Positions 47,250 to 56,880 of a DNA stretch of 64,000 nt are shown here, in pieces. Position numbers and translations under genes: made by a program. The DNA lies in assembly GCA_028714035.1 (NCBI GenBank), contig JAQTNA010000007.1:43137-107136 (forward strand), read 5' to 3'. This DNA comes from Rhodocyclaceae bacterium (GTDB lineage: Bacteria > Pseudomonadota > Gammaproteobacteria > Burkholderiales > Rhodocyclaceae). Each line of letters starts with the position of its first letter. Position 1 is the first letter of the stretch. A model generated the notes under the pieces. The model was not told the origin of the DNA. It was given only the letters and a program-made list of their open reading frames with translations, and made no database searches.

Positions 47250-48743
47250 TTACCCGCCCTTGGCGGAGGGAAGCTTGGATACCAGTCGCAGGGAAACCGA
47301 CAGCCCTTCGAGCTGGTAATGGGGACGCAGGAAGAACTTGGAGGTGTAGTAACCCGGGTTGCCCTCGACTTCTTCCACCACCACTTCCGCGGCGGAGAGC
47401 GGTTGCTGCGCCTTGGTGGATTCGGAGGAGTGATCGGGATCGCCGTCCACATACTGGAGGATCCAGTTCTGAAGCTCGTACTGCATCGCGGCCGCGGTCT
47501 TGAAGGAACCGACCTTGTCGCGCACCATGCACTTCAGATAGTGGGCGAAGCGGGAGACGGCGAACAGGTAGGGCAGGCGAGCTCCCAGATTGGCGTTCGC
47601 AGTGGCGTCCGGATCGTCGTATTCCGCCGGCTTGAGCAGGGACTGGGCGCCGATGAAGGCGGCGAAATCGCTGTTCTTGCGGTGTACCAGGGGCATGAAG
47701 CCGGCCCGAGCCAGTTCCGCCTCGCGCCGATCGGAGATGGCGATTTCCGTCGGGCACTTCATATCCACGCCGCCGTCGTCCGACGGGAAGGTGTGGGTAG
47801 GCAGGCCCTCCACCGCGCCGCCGGATTCCACGCCGCGGATGGCGGAACACCAGCCATAGAGCTTGAAGGAGCGGTTGATGTTGGTGGCCATGGCGTAGGC
47901 GGCGTTGGCCCAGCAGTAGCGGTCATGCTCGCCCTGAGCGCATTCTTCCTCGAAATCGAAGGCTTCCACCGGATTGGTCTTGGCGCCGTAAGGCGTGCGC
48001 GCCAGGAAGCGGGGCATGGCGAGGCCAATGTAACGGGCGTCGTCCGACTCCCGCAGGGAGCGCCAGCCGGCGTATTCCGGAGTGGAGAAAATCTTGGCCA
48101 GATCCCGCGGGTTGGCCAGTTCCTGCCAGGAACCCATCTGGAAGGTGGTGGGGCTGGCGCCGCTGATGAAGGGCGCGTGGGCCGCCGCGGCGTTCTTCGC
48201 CAGTTCGGACAGGAGTTCCACGTCCTTCGGGGTGTGATCGAAGTAGTAGTCCCCCACCAGACAGCCATAGGGCTCGCCGCCCAACTGGCCGTACTCGGCT
48301 TCGTAGATCTTCTTGAAGACCGGGCTCTGGTCCCACTTGGTGCCCTTGAAGGTCTTCAAGGTGCGGGACAGGTCGTTCTTGGAAATGTTGAAGACGCGGA
48401 TCTTCAACTGCTCATCGGTCTCGGTGTTGTTCACCAGGTAGTGCAGGCCGCGCCAGGCGGATTCCAGTTTCTGGAAATCCTCGTGATGCAGGATGAGGTT
48501 GATCTGTTCGGTGAGCTTCTGGTCAATGGCGGCGATGATGGCCTGGATGGACTCCACTGCATCGTTGGAGATCAGCTTGGTGTCTGCCAGGGCCTGGGCG
48601 GCCAGGGTGCGCACGGCGCCCTGTACGGCTTCGCTGGCTGCGCTGGACTGGGGTTTGAACTCCCTTTGCAATAGCGAGGCGAACTCATCCAGTTCTACTG
48701 TTCCCTGCGCTTCCGCGGTCTTGAGTTGTTCGAGATCTGCCAT
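47250..48743 (-). CDS. tssC: T6SS sheath large subunit TssC
   Basis: 497 residues. Family signatures: LILHHEDFQKLESAWRGLHYLV, EAEYGQLGGEPYGCLVGDYYFDHTPKDVELL, FISGASPTTFQMGSWQELANPRDLAKIF, ARTPYGAKTNPVEAFDFEE. C-terminal NPGYYTSKFFLRPHYQLEGLSVSLRLVSKLPS is the usual end. It forms the contractile sheath with TssB. Confidence 0.97.
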   Translation of the reverse strand: MADLEQLKTAEAQGTVELDEFASLLQREFKPQSSAASEAVQGAVRTLAAQALADTKLISNDAVESIQAIIAAIDQKLTEQINLILHHEDFQKLESAWRGLHYLVNNTETDEQLKIRVFNISKNDLSRTLKTFKGTKWDQSPVFKKIYEAEYGQLGGEPYGCLVGDYYFDHTPKDVELLSELAKNAAAAHAPFISGASPTTFQMGSWQELANPRDLAKIFSTPEYAGWRSLRESDDARYIGLAMPRFLARTPYGAKTNPVEAFDFEEECAQGEHDRYCWANAAYAMATNINRSFKLYGWCSAIRGVESGGAVEGLPTHTFPSDDGGVDMKCPTEIAISDRREAELARAGFMPLVHRKNSDFAAFIGAQSLLKPAEYDDPDATANANLGARLPYLFAVSRFAHYLKCMVRDKVGSFKTAAAMQYELQNWILQYVDGDPDHSSESTKAQQPLSAAEVVVEEVEGNPGYYTSKFFLRPHYQLEGLSVSLRLVSKLPSAKGG

Positions 48744-48801
48744 GTTCGTATCCGTTATGGTTGGTTTTCAGCAAGTCAGGCTGGAATGCCTGCCGGGTGA
48801 C

Positions 48802-49317
48802 TCAGCCTTCCGCAGGCTTGTCGTCCTTGGCGGCCGGCGCGGCGGACAGGGACTGGAGCAGGGCCGGATCCTGCAGCACCTTGCCGATCAGATCCTCGGC
48901 GCCGGTCTTGCCATCCATGTAGGACAGGAGGTTGGACAACTCGGTCCTGGCCTGGAGCAGCTTGTTCAGGGAGTCCACCTTCTTGGCAATATTGGCCGGG
49001 GAGAAGTCCTCCATGCTTTCGAAGGTGATGTCTACCGCGAGATTGCCTTCCCCGGTGAGGGTGTTGGGCACCGTGAAGGCGACCCGGGGCTTCATGGATT
49101 TCAGCCGCTCATCGAAGTTGTCCACGTCTATGTCGAGGAACTTCCGATCCGCGACGGGCGGCAGCGCTTCGGCAGGCTTCCCGGAAAGATCCGACATCAC
49201 GCCCATGACGAAGGGCAACTGCACCTTTTTCTTGGCACCGAACAGCTCGACATCGTATTCGATCTGCACGCGAGGCGCCCGGTTGCGCGCGATGAACTTC
49301 TGGCTACTGACCGCCAT
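48802..49317 (-). CDS. tssB: T6SS sheath small subunit TssB
   Basis: 171 residues. MAVSSQKFIARNRAPRVQIEYDVE, LPFVMGVMSDLSGKP, RKFLDIDVDNFDERLKSMKPRVAF and DFSPANIAKKVDSLNKLLQARTELSNLL are diagnostic. GAGGAG lies about eight bases before the ATG. First gene of the leftward half. A small GACGCG/CGCGTC hairpin (49352-49366) lies in its leader. Confidence 0.97.
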   Translation of the reverse strand: MAVSSQKFIARNRAPRVQIEYDVELFGAKKKVQLPFVMGVMSDLSGKPAEALPPVADRKFLDIDVDNFDERLKSMKPRVAFTVPNTLTGEGNLAVDITFESMEDFSPANIAKKVDSLNKLLQARTELSNLLSYMDGKTGAEDLIGKVLQDPALLQSLSAAPAAKDDKPAEG

Positions 49318-49627
49318 TTTTTATTCTCCTCAAGACATCCCAATCATAGTCGACGCGGCTCGCGTCTTCCCTCGAAACCCCCGCTTGTTTGGAGCAGGCT
49401 TGCAGATGTCAAGTTGAGCAGTTACACCACTAAAAGTCAATACGACTGATGGCAGGAGCAGGATATTTTGGGAAGACTTGAGATCAGTTTGAATTTATCA
49501 AACGTATTTAGCTATGATATGGCGCAAAATCGCACTTGCCTGGACGATTGTCCGGGACGGGTGCGGACAGGATTCAGAGGTGCCAGGGCCATCCGAATCG
49601 CCGGATGCCGATACTTTAGGGGGGGTC
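49318..49627. other. Divergent promoter region of the T6SS
   Basis: 310 bp between tssB and tssK, AT-richer than the flanking genes. It holds the tssK promoter (listed) and the tssB leader. No clear promoter for tssB was found. No gene-like ORF. Confidence 0.7.
49489..49518 (+). promoter_or_regulatory. Sigma-70 promoter upstream of tssK
   Basis: -35 TTGAAT (49489-49494), an 18-bp spacer and -10 TATGAT (49513-49518). The expected start is about 100 bp before the tssK ATG. Confidence 0.65.
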
Positions 49628-50965
49628 ATGTCCCAAAACAACCGAGTGATCTGGTCTGAAGGACTCTTCCTTCGGCCGCATCATTTCCAGCAACTCGATC
49701 GGTATCACGAATACCTCCTGCAAAGGCGGTTCGATTGTTCCCAACCCTATGAATTCGGCTTCACGGAGTTGCGCCTGGACCGGGAACTCCTGAAGTTGGG
49801 GAAAGTGGGCCTGGCCACGGCGGCCGGGATCATGCCCGACGGCACGCCCTTCCAGATTCCCGGGGACGCGGCCTTGCCGGCGCCCCTGGACATCCCCGAC
49901 AACGTGAAGGACGCGGTGGTTTGCCTGACCTTGCCGCTCAAGCGGCCGGGCATGGCGGATTCGTCTCTGGGCGAGGATGGCGGCGGCGACGTCATCCGTT
50001 ACCGTTCCCGGGATTTCGAGGTGCGCGATGCCGTGGCCGAGCATGACGGCACCGCCATGCTCAAGGTGGGACAGCTCAACTTCCGCATACGCCTGGTGGA
50101 GGAGGTCAGTTCGGCCCACTGTTATCTGGCATTCGCCAGGCTGCGGGAAAAGCGCGCCGACGGCATGGTGGTGATGGAGGAGACCCTCATCCCGCCGGTG
50201 ATGGACACCAGGGTGAATGCCCGCATCAGCGATTACCTGAGCGAGATCGTGGGCCTCCTGCGCCACCGGGCGGCCGCCCTGGCCGAGCGGGTCTCCCAGC
50301 CGGGCGCCAAGGGCGTGGCGGATTTTTCCGACTTCCTGCTGTTGCAACTATGCAACCGCTCCGAGCCGGTGTTCGCCCATCTCGCCAGCCGTGCCCTCCT
50401 GCATCCGGAGATGTTCTACATCCATGCCCTGGCCCTGGCCGGGGAGTTGGGCACTCACGGGCGCCGCGAGCGGCGCACCATTTCCTTTCCGGCCTACGAC
50501 CAGGCCGATCTGGACAAGACCTTCCAGCCCGTCATCGAGGAAATTCGCCGCGCCCTGACCGCCGTGCTGGACCAGACCGCCATCGCCATCCCGCTCATAG
50601 ACAAGGGCCGGGGTGCGTACATCGGCGAGGTGAAGGACGTCAATCTCCTGCGCAGCGCCTCCTTCGTGCTTTCGGTCAATGCCGATCTGCCCTCGGAGCA
50701 GTTGCGCACGCTCCTGCCGTCCCAGATGAAGATCGGGCCGGTGGAGAAGCTCCGGGATCTGGTCATGTCCCATCTTCCGGGCGTCAGCATCCGGCCCATG
50801 CCCGTGGCGCCGCGGCAGATTCCCTATCATGCCGGCTACACCTATTTCGAACTGGATCGGCACAGCGAGTTCTGGAAGGGCGTGGAAGTTTCGAGAGTGC
50901 TGGCCATGCACGTGGCGGGGGACTTCCCCGGCCTGATCATGGAACTCTGGGCAATCCGGGATTGA
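49628..50965 (+). CDS. tssK: T6SS baseplate-membrane connector TssK (ImpJ)
   Basis: 445 residues from ATG 49628 (MSQNNRVIWSEGLFLRPHHFQQLDRY), preceded by a G-rich ribosome site (AGGGGGG). The N-terminal shoulder domain WSEGLFLRPHHFQQ is invariant in the family; the C-terminus includes PYHAGYTYFELDRHSEFWKGV. It joins baseplate to the TssL/M membrane complex. First gene of the rightward half. Confidence 0.96.
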   Translation: MSQNNRVIWSEGLFLRPHHFQQLDRYHEYLLQRRFDCSQPYEFGFTELRLDRELLKLGKVGLATAAGIMPDGTPFQIPGDAALPAPLDIPDNVKDAVVCLTLPLKRPGMADSSLGEDGGGDVIRYRSRDFEVRDAVAEHDGTAMLKVGQLNFRIRLVEEVSSAHCYLAFARLREKRADGMVVMEETLIPPVMDTRVNARISDYLSEIVGLLRHRAAALAERVSQPGAKGVADFSDFLLLQLCNRSEPVFAHLASRALLHPEMFYIHALALAGELGTHGRRERRTISFPAYDQADLDKTFQPVIEEIRRALTAVLDQTAIAIPLIDKGRGAYIGEVKDVNLLRSASFVLSVNADLPSEQLRTLLPSQMKIGPVEKLRDLVMSHLPGVSIRPMPVAPRQIPYHAGYTYFELDRHSEFWKGVEVSRVLAMHVAGDFPGLIMELWAIRD

Positions 50966-51062
50966 GCCTGGCTGCGGCTGGCGGCACCGGCAACAGATTA
51001 AACGTTTCCTGTGAGGGCGGTACAGCCGGCCTCGGATCGGGGGAGAACAGGATGAAAAGATC

Positions 51063-52355
51063 ATGAACGACCAATTTCCGCAAAATTCGGACAGCGATGC
51101 GACGGTGATGGTGATGGCGCCCGGTCGGCGCACTCTGGCCGCGGCGTCCGGCCAGAGTTTTGTGCGGCCGGGGGCGACGGCGACGGAAGCCTCCATGTCG
51201 GAATTGCTGCTGGTCGGCGGGCTGAATCCGACGGTGTCCGCGGCTTACCTCCTGCTTTCGGCCGTGCCGCGCATCAGGACGACGGTCGCCCATCCGAATC
51301 CGAACGATTTGCGGGAAACCCTGTTGCAGCAGATCGGCCAGTTCGAGGCGGCCGCCCGCAGCCGGGGCGTGTCGCCCGAGTCGGTGCTGGTGGCCCGCTA
51401 CGCACTGTGTACCCTGATTGATGAGACCGTGGCCGGGACGCCCTGGGGCGGCACCGCCGACTGGATCAAGCAGAGCCTCCTGGTGACCCTGCACCGGGAA
51501 ACCTGGGGTGGCGAGAAATTCTTCCAGCTTCTCAACAAGATGGCGGAAGACCCGACGCGCAACATTGACCTGCTCGAACTCTTCTATGCCTGCCTGGCCC
51601 TGGGTTTCGAGGGGCGCTTCCGGGTCGTGGATGGCGGCAAGGCGCAACTGGAGACCCTGCGGGAAAGGTTGGCCGACATCATCCGCCGCACCCGGGGCGA
51701 ATATGAGCGGGATCTCTCCGGCAACTGGCACGGCGAACAGACCAACCTGCGCCAGGCCAACAGCTTCGTCACCCTCTGGGCCTCGGCGGCGGTGGCGGCC
51801 TTGCTGCTCCTGGGCCTCTTCGTCTGGATGAGCTTTTCCCTGAACGGCGTATCCGACGCCCTGGCCTTCGGCCAGGTGCAGGCGCCCAAGCCGGTGCGGG
51901 TGGTGGCGGCGCAACCGGCGCCACCGCGCCTGAAGAAGTTCCTGGAGGCGGAGATCGCCGCGGGCCTGGTGGAAGTCTTTGACGAGGCGGCGGAGAGCCG
52001 GGTCATCATCCGGGGCGACGGCCTGTTCGATTCCGGCAGCACCACGGTCAAGGCCAACTACGAGCACACCATCGCCCGCATCGCGGAGGCCATCAACGGC
52101 GTCCAGGGCACGGTATTGATCACCGGCCATACGGACAACCAGCCCATACGCAGCCTGCGCTTCCCGTCCAACTGGCACCTCTCCCAGGAGCGCGCCAATT
52201 CGGTCATGCAGATGATGGCGACGGTCGTCAAGGAGCCCTCGCGCATGAAGGCTGAGGGCCGGGCGGACCAGGAGCCCCGCGCCGCCAACGACACCCCGGA
52301 CAACCGGGCCAGGAACCGGCGAGTGGAAGTCATCGTTAGGGTGGCGGCGGCCTGA
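51063..52355 (+). CDS. tssL: T6SS membrane protein TssL with C-terminal OmpA domain
   Basis: 430 residues. Cytoplasmic N-terminus with MNDQFPQNSDSDATVMVM, then the DotU domain (NPNDLRETLLQQIGQFE, ARYALCTLIDETVAGTPWGG, LLELFYACLALGFEGRFR), one membrane segment (about 238-258, SFVTLWASAAVAALLLLGLF) and a periplasmic OmpA-like peptidoglycan-binding domain (about 310-428, LFDSGSTTVKANYEHTIARI, GHTDNQPI, RARNRRVEV). Thr14 lies in SDATV, the position where Agrobacterium TssL is phosphorylated by PpkA and bound by Fha. Between tssK and tssM. Confidence 0.96.
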   Translation: MNDQFPQNSDSDATVMVMAPGRRTLAAASGQSFVRPGATATEASMSELLLVGGLNPTVSAAYLLLSAVPRIRTTVAHPNPNDLRETLLQQIGQFEAAARSRGVSPESVLVARYALCTLIDETVAGTPWGGTADWIKQSLLVTLHRETWGGEKFFQLLNKMAEDPTRNIDLLELFYACLALGFEGRFRVVDGGKAQLETLRERLADIIRRTRGEYERDLSGNWHGEQTNLRQANSFVTLWASAAVAALLLLGLFVWMSFSLNGVSDALAFGQVQAPKPVRVVAAQPAPPRLKKFLEAEIAAGLVEVFDEAAESRVIIRGDGLFDSGSTTVKANYEHTIARIAEAINGVQGTVLITGHTDNQPIRSLRFPSNWHLSQERANSVMQMMATVVKEPSRMKAEGRADQEPRAANDTPDNRARNRRVEVIVRVAAA

Positions 52356-52385
52356 TGGCGCGCAGAGACAGGACTTGATACGGAC

Positions 52386-55300
52386 ATGAAAAAAATTCTG
52401 ACCAACAAGTGGTTCCTCGGGGGGCTGGGCATGCTTGCCCTGGCCCTGCTGATCTGGTTCGTCGGCGATGCGATCGCCGTCTTCGATCACCGTCCCCTGG
52501 GCAGTCCCTGGGCGCGCGGCATCCTCATCGCCCTCATTGCCCTCACCTGGGCCGGGATCGAGGTGTGGCACGTGATCAGGGCCAGGAAGGCCAACGAGAA
52601 GATGCTGGAGCAGATGGCCGGCGTCACGGACGACCCGTCCGAGGCCCGCTCGCGGGAGGAGGTCGCCCAGCTCAAGTCCCATTTTGAGCAGGCGGTAGGC
52701 ACCCTGAAGAAGGCGCGCTTCAAGGACAAGAGCGGTGCCCAGGCCTATCTCTACCAGTTGCCCTGGTACGTGTTCATCGGTGCGCCGGGTTCCGGCAAGA
52801 CCACGGCCCTGACCCGCTCCGGCCTGCGCTTCCTCCTGGCCGACGCCAGCAAGGCGGGCGCCCTCAAGGGCGTGGGCGGCACGCGCAACTGCGACTGGTG
52901 GTTCACCGACGAGGCGGTGTTTCTCGATACCGCCGGCCGCTATACCACCCAGGACAGCAACCAGAAGGTGGATTCCGCCGCCTGGCTCGGGTTCCTGGAT
53001 CTGCTCAGGAAGTTCCGTCCGCGCAGCCCCCTGAACGGTGCCATCGTCACCGTGAGCATCGCCGACCTGCTGTCCCTGGGGGAAGAGGCGCGGGCCGAGT
53101 ATGCCGCGACCGTGCGTCAGCGGGTGACCGAACTCTACGAGAAGCTGGGCGTGCGTTTCCCCATCTACGTCATGGTGACCAAGTGCGACCTGGTGGCCGG
53201 TTTCTCGGAAATGTTCTCCGACATCGGCCAGGAGGAGCGTGGGCAGGTCTGGGGCATCACCTTCCCGCACAAGCTCGCGTCCGTGGAGGGCTTCAATTTC
53301 GCCTCCGCCTTCGGCACCGGCTTCACCAACCTGGAGAAGCGGCTCAATGCGCGCCTGGTGGATCGCCTCCAGGTCGAGCGTGATCCCCAGCGGCGCTCCA
53401 TGATTTTCGGCTTTCCCCAGCAGTTCAGCCTGCTCTCGCCTCTGGTCACCCACTTCCTGGACCAGGCCTTCCAGGGCAACCGCTTCGGCCAGCAGCCGCT
53501 GTTGCGCGGCGTCTATTTCACCAGCGGCACCCAGGAGGGCACGCCGCTGGATCGGGTACTCGGCACCCTTTCCCGCACCCTGGGCCTGGAGCGCAAGATC
53601 ATCCCGCCCCTGGCGGCAAGCGGCAAGAGTTTCTTCCTCACCCGGCTCCTCCGGGAACTGGTGTTCCCGGAGGGCGGCCTGGCCGGCTTCAACGAACGTC
53701 GGCAGAAGATGCAGAAGTGGATGTTCTACGGCGGATTCGGGGTGGTGGCGGTGCTGTCCCTGATGCTCGTGATCTTCTGGGGCGTGAGTTATGCCAAGAA
53801 CAAGACCCTGATCGCGGAAACCGAGACACGCCTGGCGAGCCTCCAGGCCAAGGCGGCCAAGCTGCCGGTGGCCAAGGCGGACGATCTGCCGGTGGTCATG
53901 GAGACGCTGAACGAAGCGCGTAACATGCCTTTCGGCTATGCGGAGCAGCAGCGTGGGGCGCCCTTCACCATGCGTTTCGGCCTGTTCCAGGGCGACAAGC
54001 TGGGTGAGCAGGCGATCATGACCTACCGGCGCCTGTTGCGCGATGCCCTGGCGGCGCGCATCGTCCTGCGCCTGGAAGACCAGTTGCAGCATTCGGACAA
54101 TACCCAGCTCCTGTACGAGGCCTTGAAGTCGTATCTGATGCTCTACGACGACAAGCACATGGACCCGGAAGCCCTTCAGGCCTGGGTCGTGGCCGACTGG
54201 GCGCCCAGGTTGCCCAGGGTGGAGGGCAAGGATTCCGGTGCGGAACTGGCGGGCCATGTGCGCGCCGCCCTGGAACGGCGGCCGCTGGAATTGTCCGTGC
54301 CCATGGACAAGGAACTGGTGAGTACCGTGCGCCGGAAACTCGCCACCAGTTCCCTGCCGGATCGCATCTACATGCGCCTCAAGCTCCTGGGCGTGGGCGA
54401 AGGGGTGCCGGCCTTCAATCTGGCGGAAGCCGCCGGGGCGAATGCCATCCAGGTCTTGAAGCGGGCCAGCGGCGAGCCGCTGTCGGCGCCGTTCCCGGGG
54501 ATGTTCACCAAGGACGGCTATCAGAAGGCCTTCAAGGCCCAGGCCGAGAAGATCGCCGGCCAGATGGCATCGGAAGAGCGCTGGGTTCTGGGTGACATGG
54601 CAGCGGCCAGCACGGTTTCCCAGGAGCGCATATTCGCGCAGGTGAAGGATCGTTACCTGGAGGATTATGTCCGGCAATGGACCAACCTGCTCGCCGACAT
54701 CCAGTTGAAGCCGTCCCAGAGCCTGTCCGACACCATCCTCTATGCGCGCATCCTGAGCGCACCGGATTCTCCGTTGAAGAAGATCGTGGCGGCGGTGGCG
54801 AGGGAAACCCATCTGGTGGAAAAGACCGCGGCCGATCAGGCCGCCGGTGCGGCCAAGGAAGCGGCGAAGAGTTCGGTGGTCAACACGGCCACCAACGTGG
54901 TGAACCGTATCCTGGGTACCTCCGTGTCCGCGCCGTCGGTGACGGGCCAGGAGGCGGTGGCGCCCGAGTGGCGGGTGGATCACCAGTTCGAGGCGATCCA
55001 TGATCTGGCGGGGAACGGCACGCCGGCCCAACCGGGGCAGATCGAGGGCGTGATTGCCAAGCTGGCGGATTTCTACCAGGAAATCTCGGCCATGGAGAAC
55101 GCCCTGCGCAGTGGCACGGCGCAAATGCAGGGCATCCAGTCCGCGGCCAAGCTGAAGGCCGAGGCGGAGCGCCTGCCGCCGCCCCTGGCGGGCATCATCA
55201 AGGCCCTGGTGAGCATGAGTTCCGGCCAGGCCGCCGCCGCCAATCAGGCGAACGTGCAGGCCGGGGTGCAGGGGGCATCCGCCTTCTGCGAGCGCGCCAC

Positions 55301-55922
55301 CCGCGGGCGCTATCCCTTCTCCCGCTCGGCACAGGCCGATGTCACGGTGGAGGACTTCGGCGCCGTATTCGCTCCCGGCGGCGATCTGGACAAGTACTTC
55401 CAGGCCAACCTGGCCAACCTGGTGGACGTGTCCGCTTCCACCTGGAAGCTCAAGGCCGGCGGCGATGGGGCGGCGACCGTGACGCCGGCCACCTTGACCC
55501 AGTTCCAGAATGCCGACACCATTCGCCGGGCGTTCTTCCGGGGCGGCCAGGCGGCGGCCGCGGCGGACCTGGTTCTGGTCTCGTCGGATGCGGGTCCGGT
55601 GACCCTGGACTACGACGGCGAGGTCCAGCGACTCAACCCGGGTCAGGGGGCCATACGCATGAAATGGCCGGCCCAACGCCCCGGTACGGTGGCAAAACTT
55701 TACGCGGGATCAAGCGTTTCGGCCGTGACGGGGGAAGGCAACTGGGCGCTGTTCCGCTTGCTGGACAAGGCGCAAAAGGACGCCGGCGGGGGCGCGGATC
55801 GGGTCAGGCTGAGCTATACCCTGGATGGCAAGAAAGTCGTCATCGAACTGCGCGCCACCAGTGTGCTCAACCCGTTTCGCCTCAAGGAACTGGAGAACTT
55901 TCAATGTCCTGGCCGCAAGTGA
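52386..55922 (+). CDS. tssM: T6SS inner-membrane protein TssM (IcmF)
   Basis: 1178 residues. Two N-terminal membrane segments (about 10-60), cytoplasmic NTPase-like domain with Walker A FIGAPGSGKTTAL (about 132-144) and DTAGRY, a third membrane segment (about 445-465), and a long periplasmic part ending with the IcmF C-domain. With TssL it forms the trans-envelope complex; the usual outer-membrane lipoprotein TssJ that binds it is missing in the window. tagF starts inside its last codons. Confidence 0.96.
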   Translation: MKKILTNKWFLGGLGMLALALLIWFVGDAIAVFDHRPLGSPWARGILIALIALTWAGIEVWHVIRARKANEKMLEQMAGVTDDPSEARSREEVAQLKSHFEQAVGTLKKARFKDKSGAQAYLYQLPWYVFIGAPGSGKTTALTRSGLRFLLADASKAGALKGVGGTRNCDWWFTDEAVFLDTAGRYTTQDSNQKVDSAAWLGFLDLLRKFRPRSPLNGAIVTVSIADLLSLGEEARAEYAATVRQRVTELYEKLGVRFPIYVMVTKCDLVAGFSEMFSDIGQEERGQVWGITFPHKLASVEGFNFASAFGTGFTNLEKRLNARLVDRLQVERDPQRRSMIFGFPQQFSLLSPLVTHFLDQAFQGNRFGQQPLLRGVYFTSGTQEGTPLDRVLGTLSRTLGLERKIIPPLAASGKSFFLTRLLRELVFPEGGLAGFNERRQKMQKWMFYGGFGVVAVLSLMLVIFWGVSYAKNKTLIAETETRLASLQAKAAKLPVAKADDLPVVMETLNEARNMPFGYAEQQRGAPFTMRFGLFQGDKLGEQAIMTYRRLLRDALAARIVLRLEDQLQHSDNTQLLYEALKSYLMLYDDKHMDPEALQAWVVADWAPRLPRVEGKDSGAELAGHVRAALERRPLELSVPMDKELVSTVRRKLATSSLPDRIYMRLKLLGVGEGVPAFNLAEAAGANAIQVLKRASGEPLSAPFPGMFTKDGYQKAFKAQAEKIAGQMASEERWVLGDMAAASTVSQERIFAQVKDRYLEDYVRQWTNLLADIQLKPSQSLSDTILYARILSAPDSPLKKIVAAVARETHLVEKTAADQAAGAAKEAAKSSVVNTATNVVNRILGTSVSAPSVTGQEAVAPEWRVDHQFEAIHDLAGNGTPAQPGQIEGVIAKLADFYQEISAMENALRSGTAQMQGIQSAAKLKAEAERLPPPLAGIIKALVSMSSGQAAAANQANVQAGVQGASAFCERATRGRYPFSRSAQADVTVEDFGAVFAPGGDLDKYFQANLANLVDVSASTWKLKAGGDGAATVTPATLTQFQNADTIRRAFFRGGQAAAAADLVLVSSDAGPVTLDYDGEVQRLNPGQGAIRMKWPAQRPGTVAKLYAGSSVSAVTGEGNWALFRLLDKAQKDAGGGADRVRLSYTLDGKKVVIELRATSVLNPFRLKELENFQCPGRK

Positions 55923-56869
55923 ACGATACGGGTCTCTCCGGGGCCGTCGGTTTTTTCGGCAAGATTCCGGCAGTCGGCGATTTCGTTCACCGTCGCTTGC
56001 CGGATGACTTTCTGTCCGCGTGGGATCATTGGCTGCAACACATGGTGGTGTCCAGCCGCGACGCCCTGGGCGAATCCTGGCTCGAGTCCTATGTGGTGGC
56101 ACCCTTCTGGCGCTTCGTCGTCGTTCCGGGCGTGGTGGGGTCCAAGGGCTGGATGGGCGTGGTGATGCCCAGCGTGGATCGGGTCGGACGTTATTTCCCC
56201 TTCACGCTGGCGACGCCCCTGCCGGGCAACGTGAATTTCATCGAGACCTTCATCGCCGCGCACAACTGGTTCGAGTCCCTGGAAGACCTGGGGGCCGCGG
56301 CCCTGCATCCCCAGTTGGACATGGCCGACTGGGATGTGCGCCTTTCGTCCATGCCCATGCCGCCCCTGGTCCTGGCGGGCATGGAAGATGATGCGACGGT
56401 TCCCCTGTTTACCGGCGCGAGAGGCCCGGTGGCCATTCCGCTGCCCCGGGAGGATGCGGCCATGGCCGTCAGCCTGGTCGGTGCCCTGGCGGGATTCAGG
56501 CGGCCCTTCAGCCTGTTTTCCGCCGTTGCCCACGAGCGGGAAGGACGCATTGTGCTGGCGATGGAGGGCCTGCCCGATACGCCGCGTTGTCATGCCCTCC
56601 TGGATGGCCGATGGAGCGCCAACGGCTGGGAACTGCAAGGCGGCCCGGAGGCGTCCCATGCGCTCATCCCGCCCCAGGCGGCCGCGCCCGCTGCCGTTGC
56701 CGAGCCGGTTGCCGCGCCGGTAGAGGTTGCCGCTCCCGAAACTTCGGCCGAAACGGCGCTTCCTGCGGCGACCACGGCCGCGCCCGATGTCCGTTCTGCC
56801 GCACCCGCGCATGCCGACGATACGCTGCCCCTGCCCGCCGAACTGGCGGTTCCGACCGAAAATACCTAA
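55904..56869 (+). CDS. tagF: T6SS regulator TagF (ImpM)
   Basis: 321 residues from ATG 55904 (MSWPQVNDTGLSGAVGFFGKIPAVGDFVHRRLP), overlapping tssM by 19 bases. GFFGKIPAVGDFV is the family hallmark, followed by WLQHMVVSSRDALGESWLESYVVAPFWRF and MPSVDRVGRYFPFTL. C-terminal Ala/Pro tail (about 250-320). TagF represses T6SS post-translationally through Fha in Pseudomonas. In some species it is fused to the PppA phosphatase, but not here. Confidence 0.94.
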   Translation: MSWPQVNDTGLSGAVGFFGKIPAVGDFVHRRLPDDFLSAWDHWLQHMVVSSRDALGESWLESYVVAPFWRFVVVPGVVGSKGWMGVVMPSVDRVGRYFPFTLATPLPGNVNFIETFIAAHNWFESLEDLGAAALHPQLDMADWDVRLSSMPMPPLVLAGMEDDATVPLFTGARGPVAIPLPREDAAMAVSLVGALAGFRRPFSLFSAVAHEREGRIVLAMEGLPDTPRCHALLDGRWSANGWELQGGPEASHALIPPQAAAPAAVAEPVAAPVEVAAPETSAETALPAATTAAPDVRSAAPAHADDTLPLPAELAVPTENT

Positions 56870-56880
56870 AGGTGAATGCA

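Noticed and set aside
49395..49420. Sigma-54 promoter (TGGAGC...TTGCA) for the T6SS
   Set aside because: GG and GC are one base too close and the -24 element is poor.
50937..55676. Very long open frame (1579 codons) on the minus strand
   Set aside because: Antisense shadow of tssL and tssM in GC-rich DNA; it has His/Gly/Arg-rich composition without domains.
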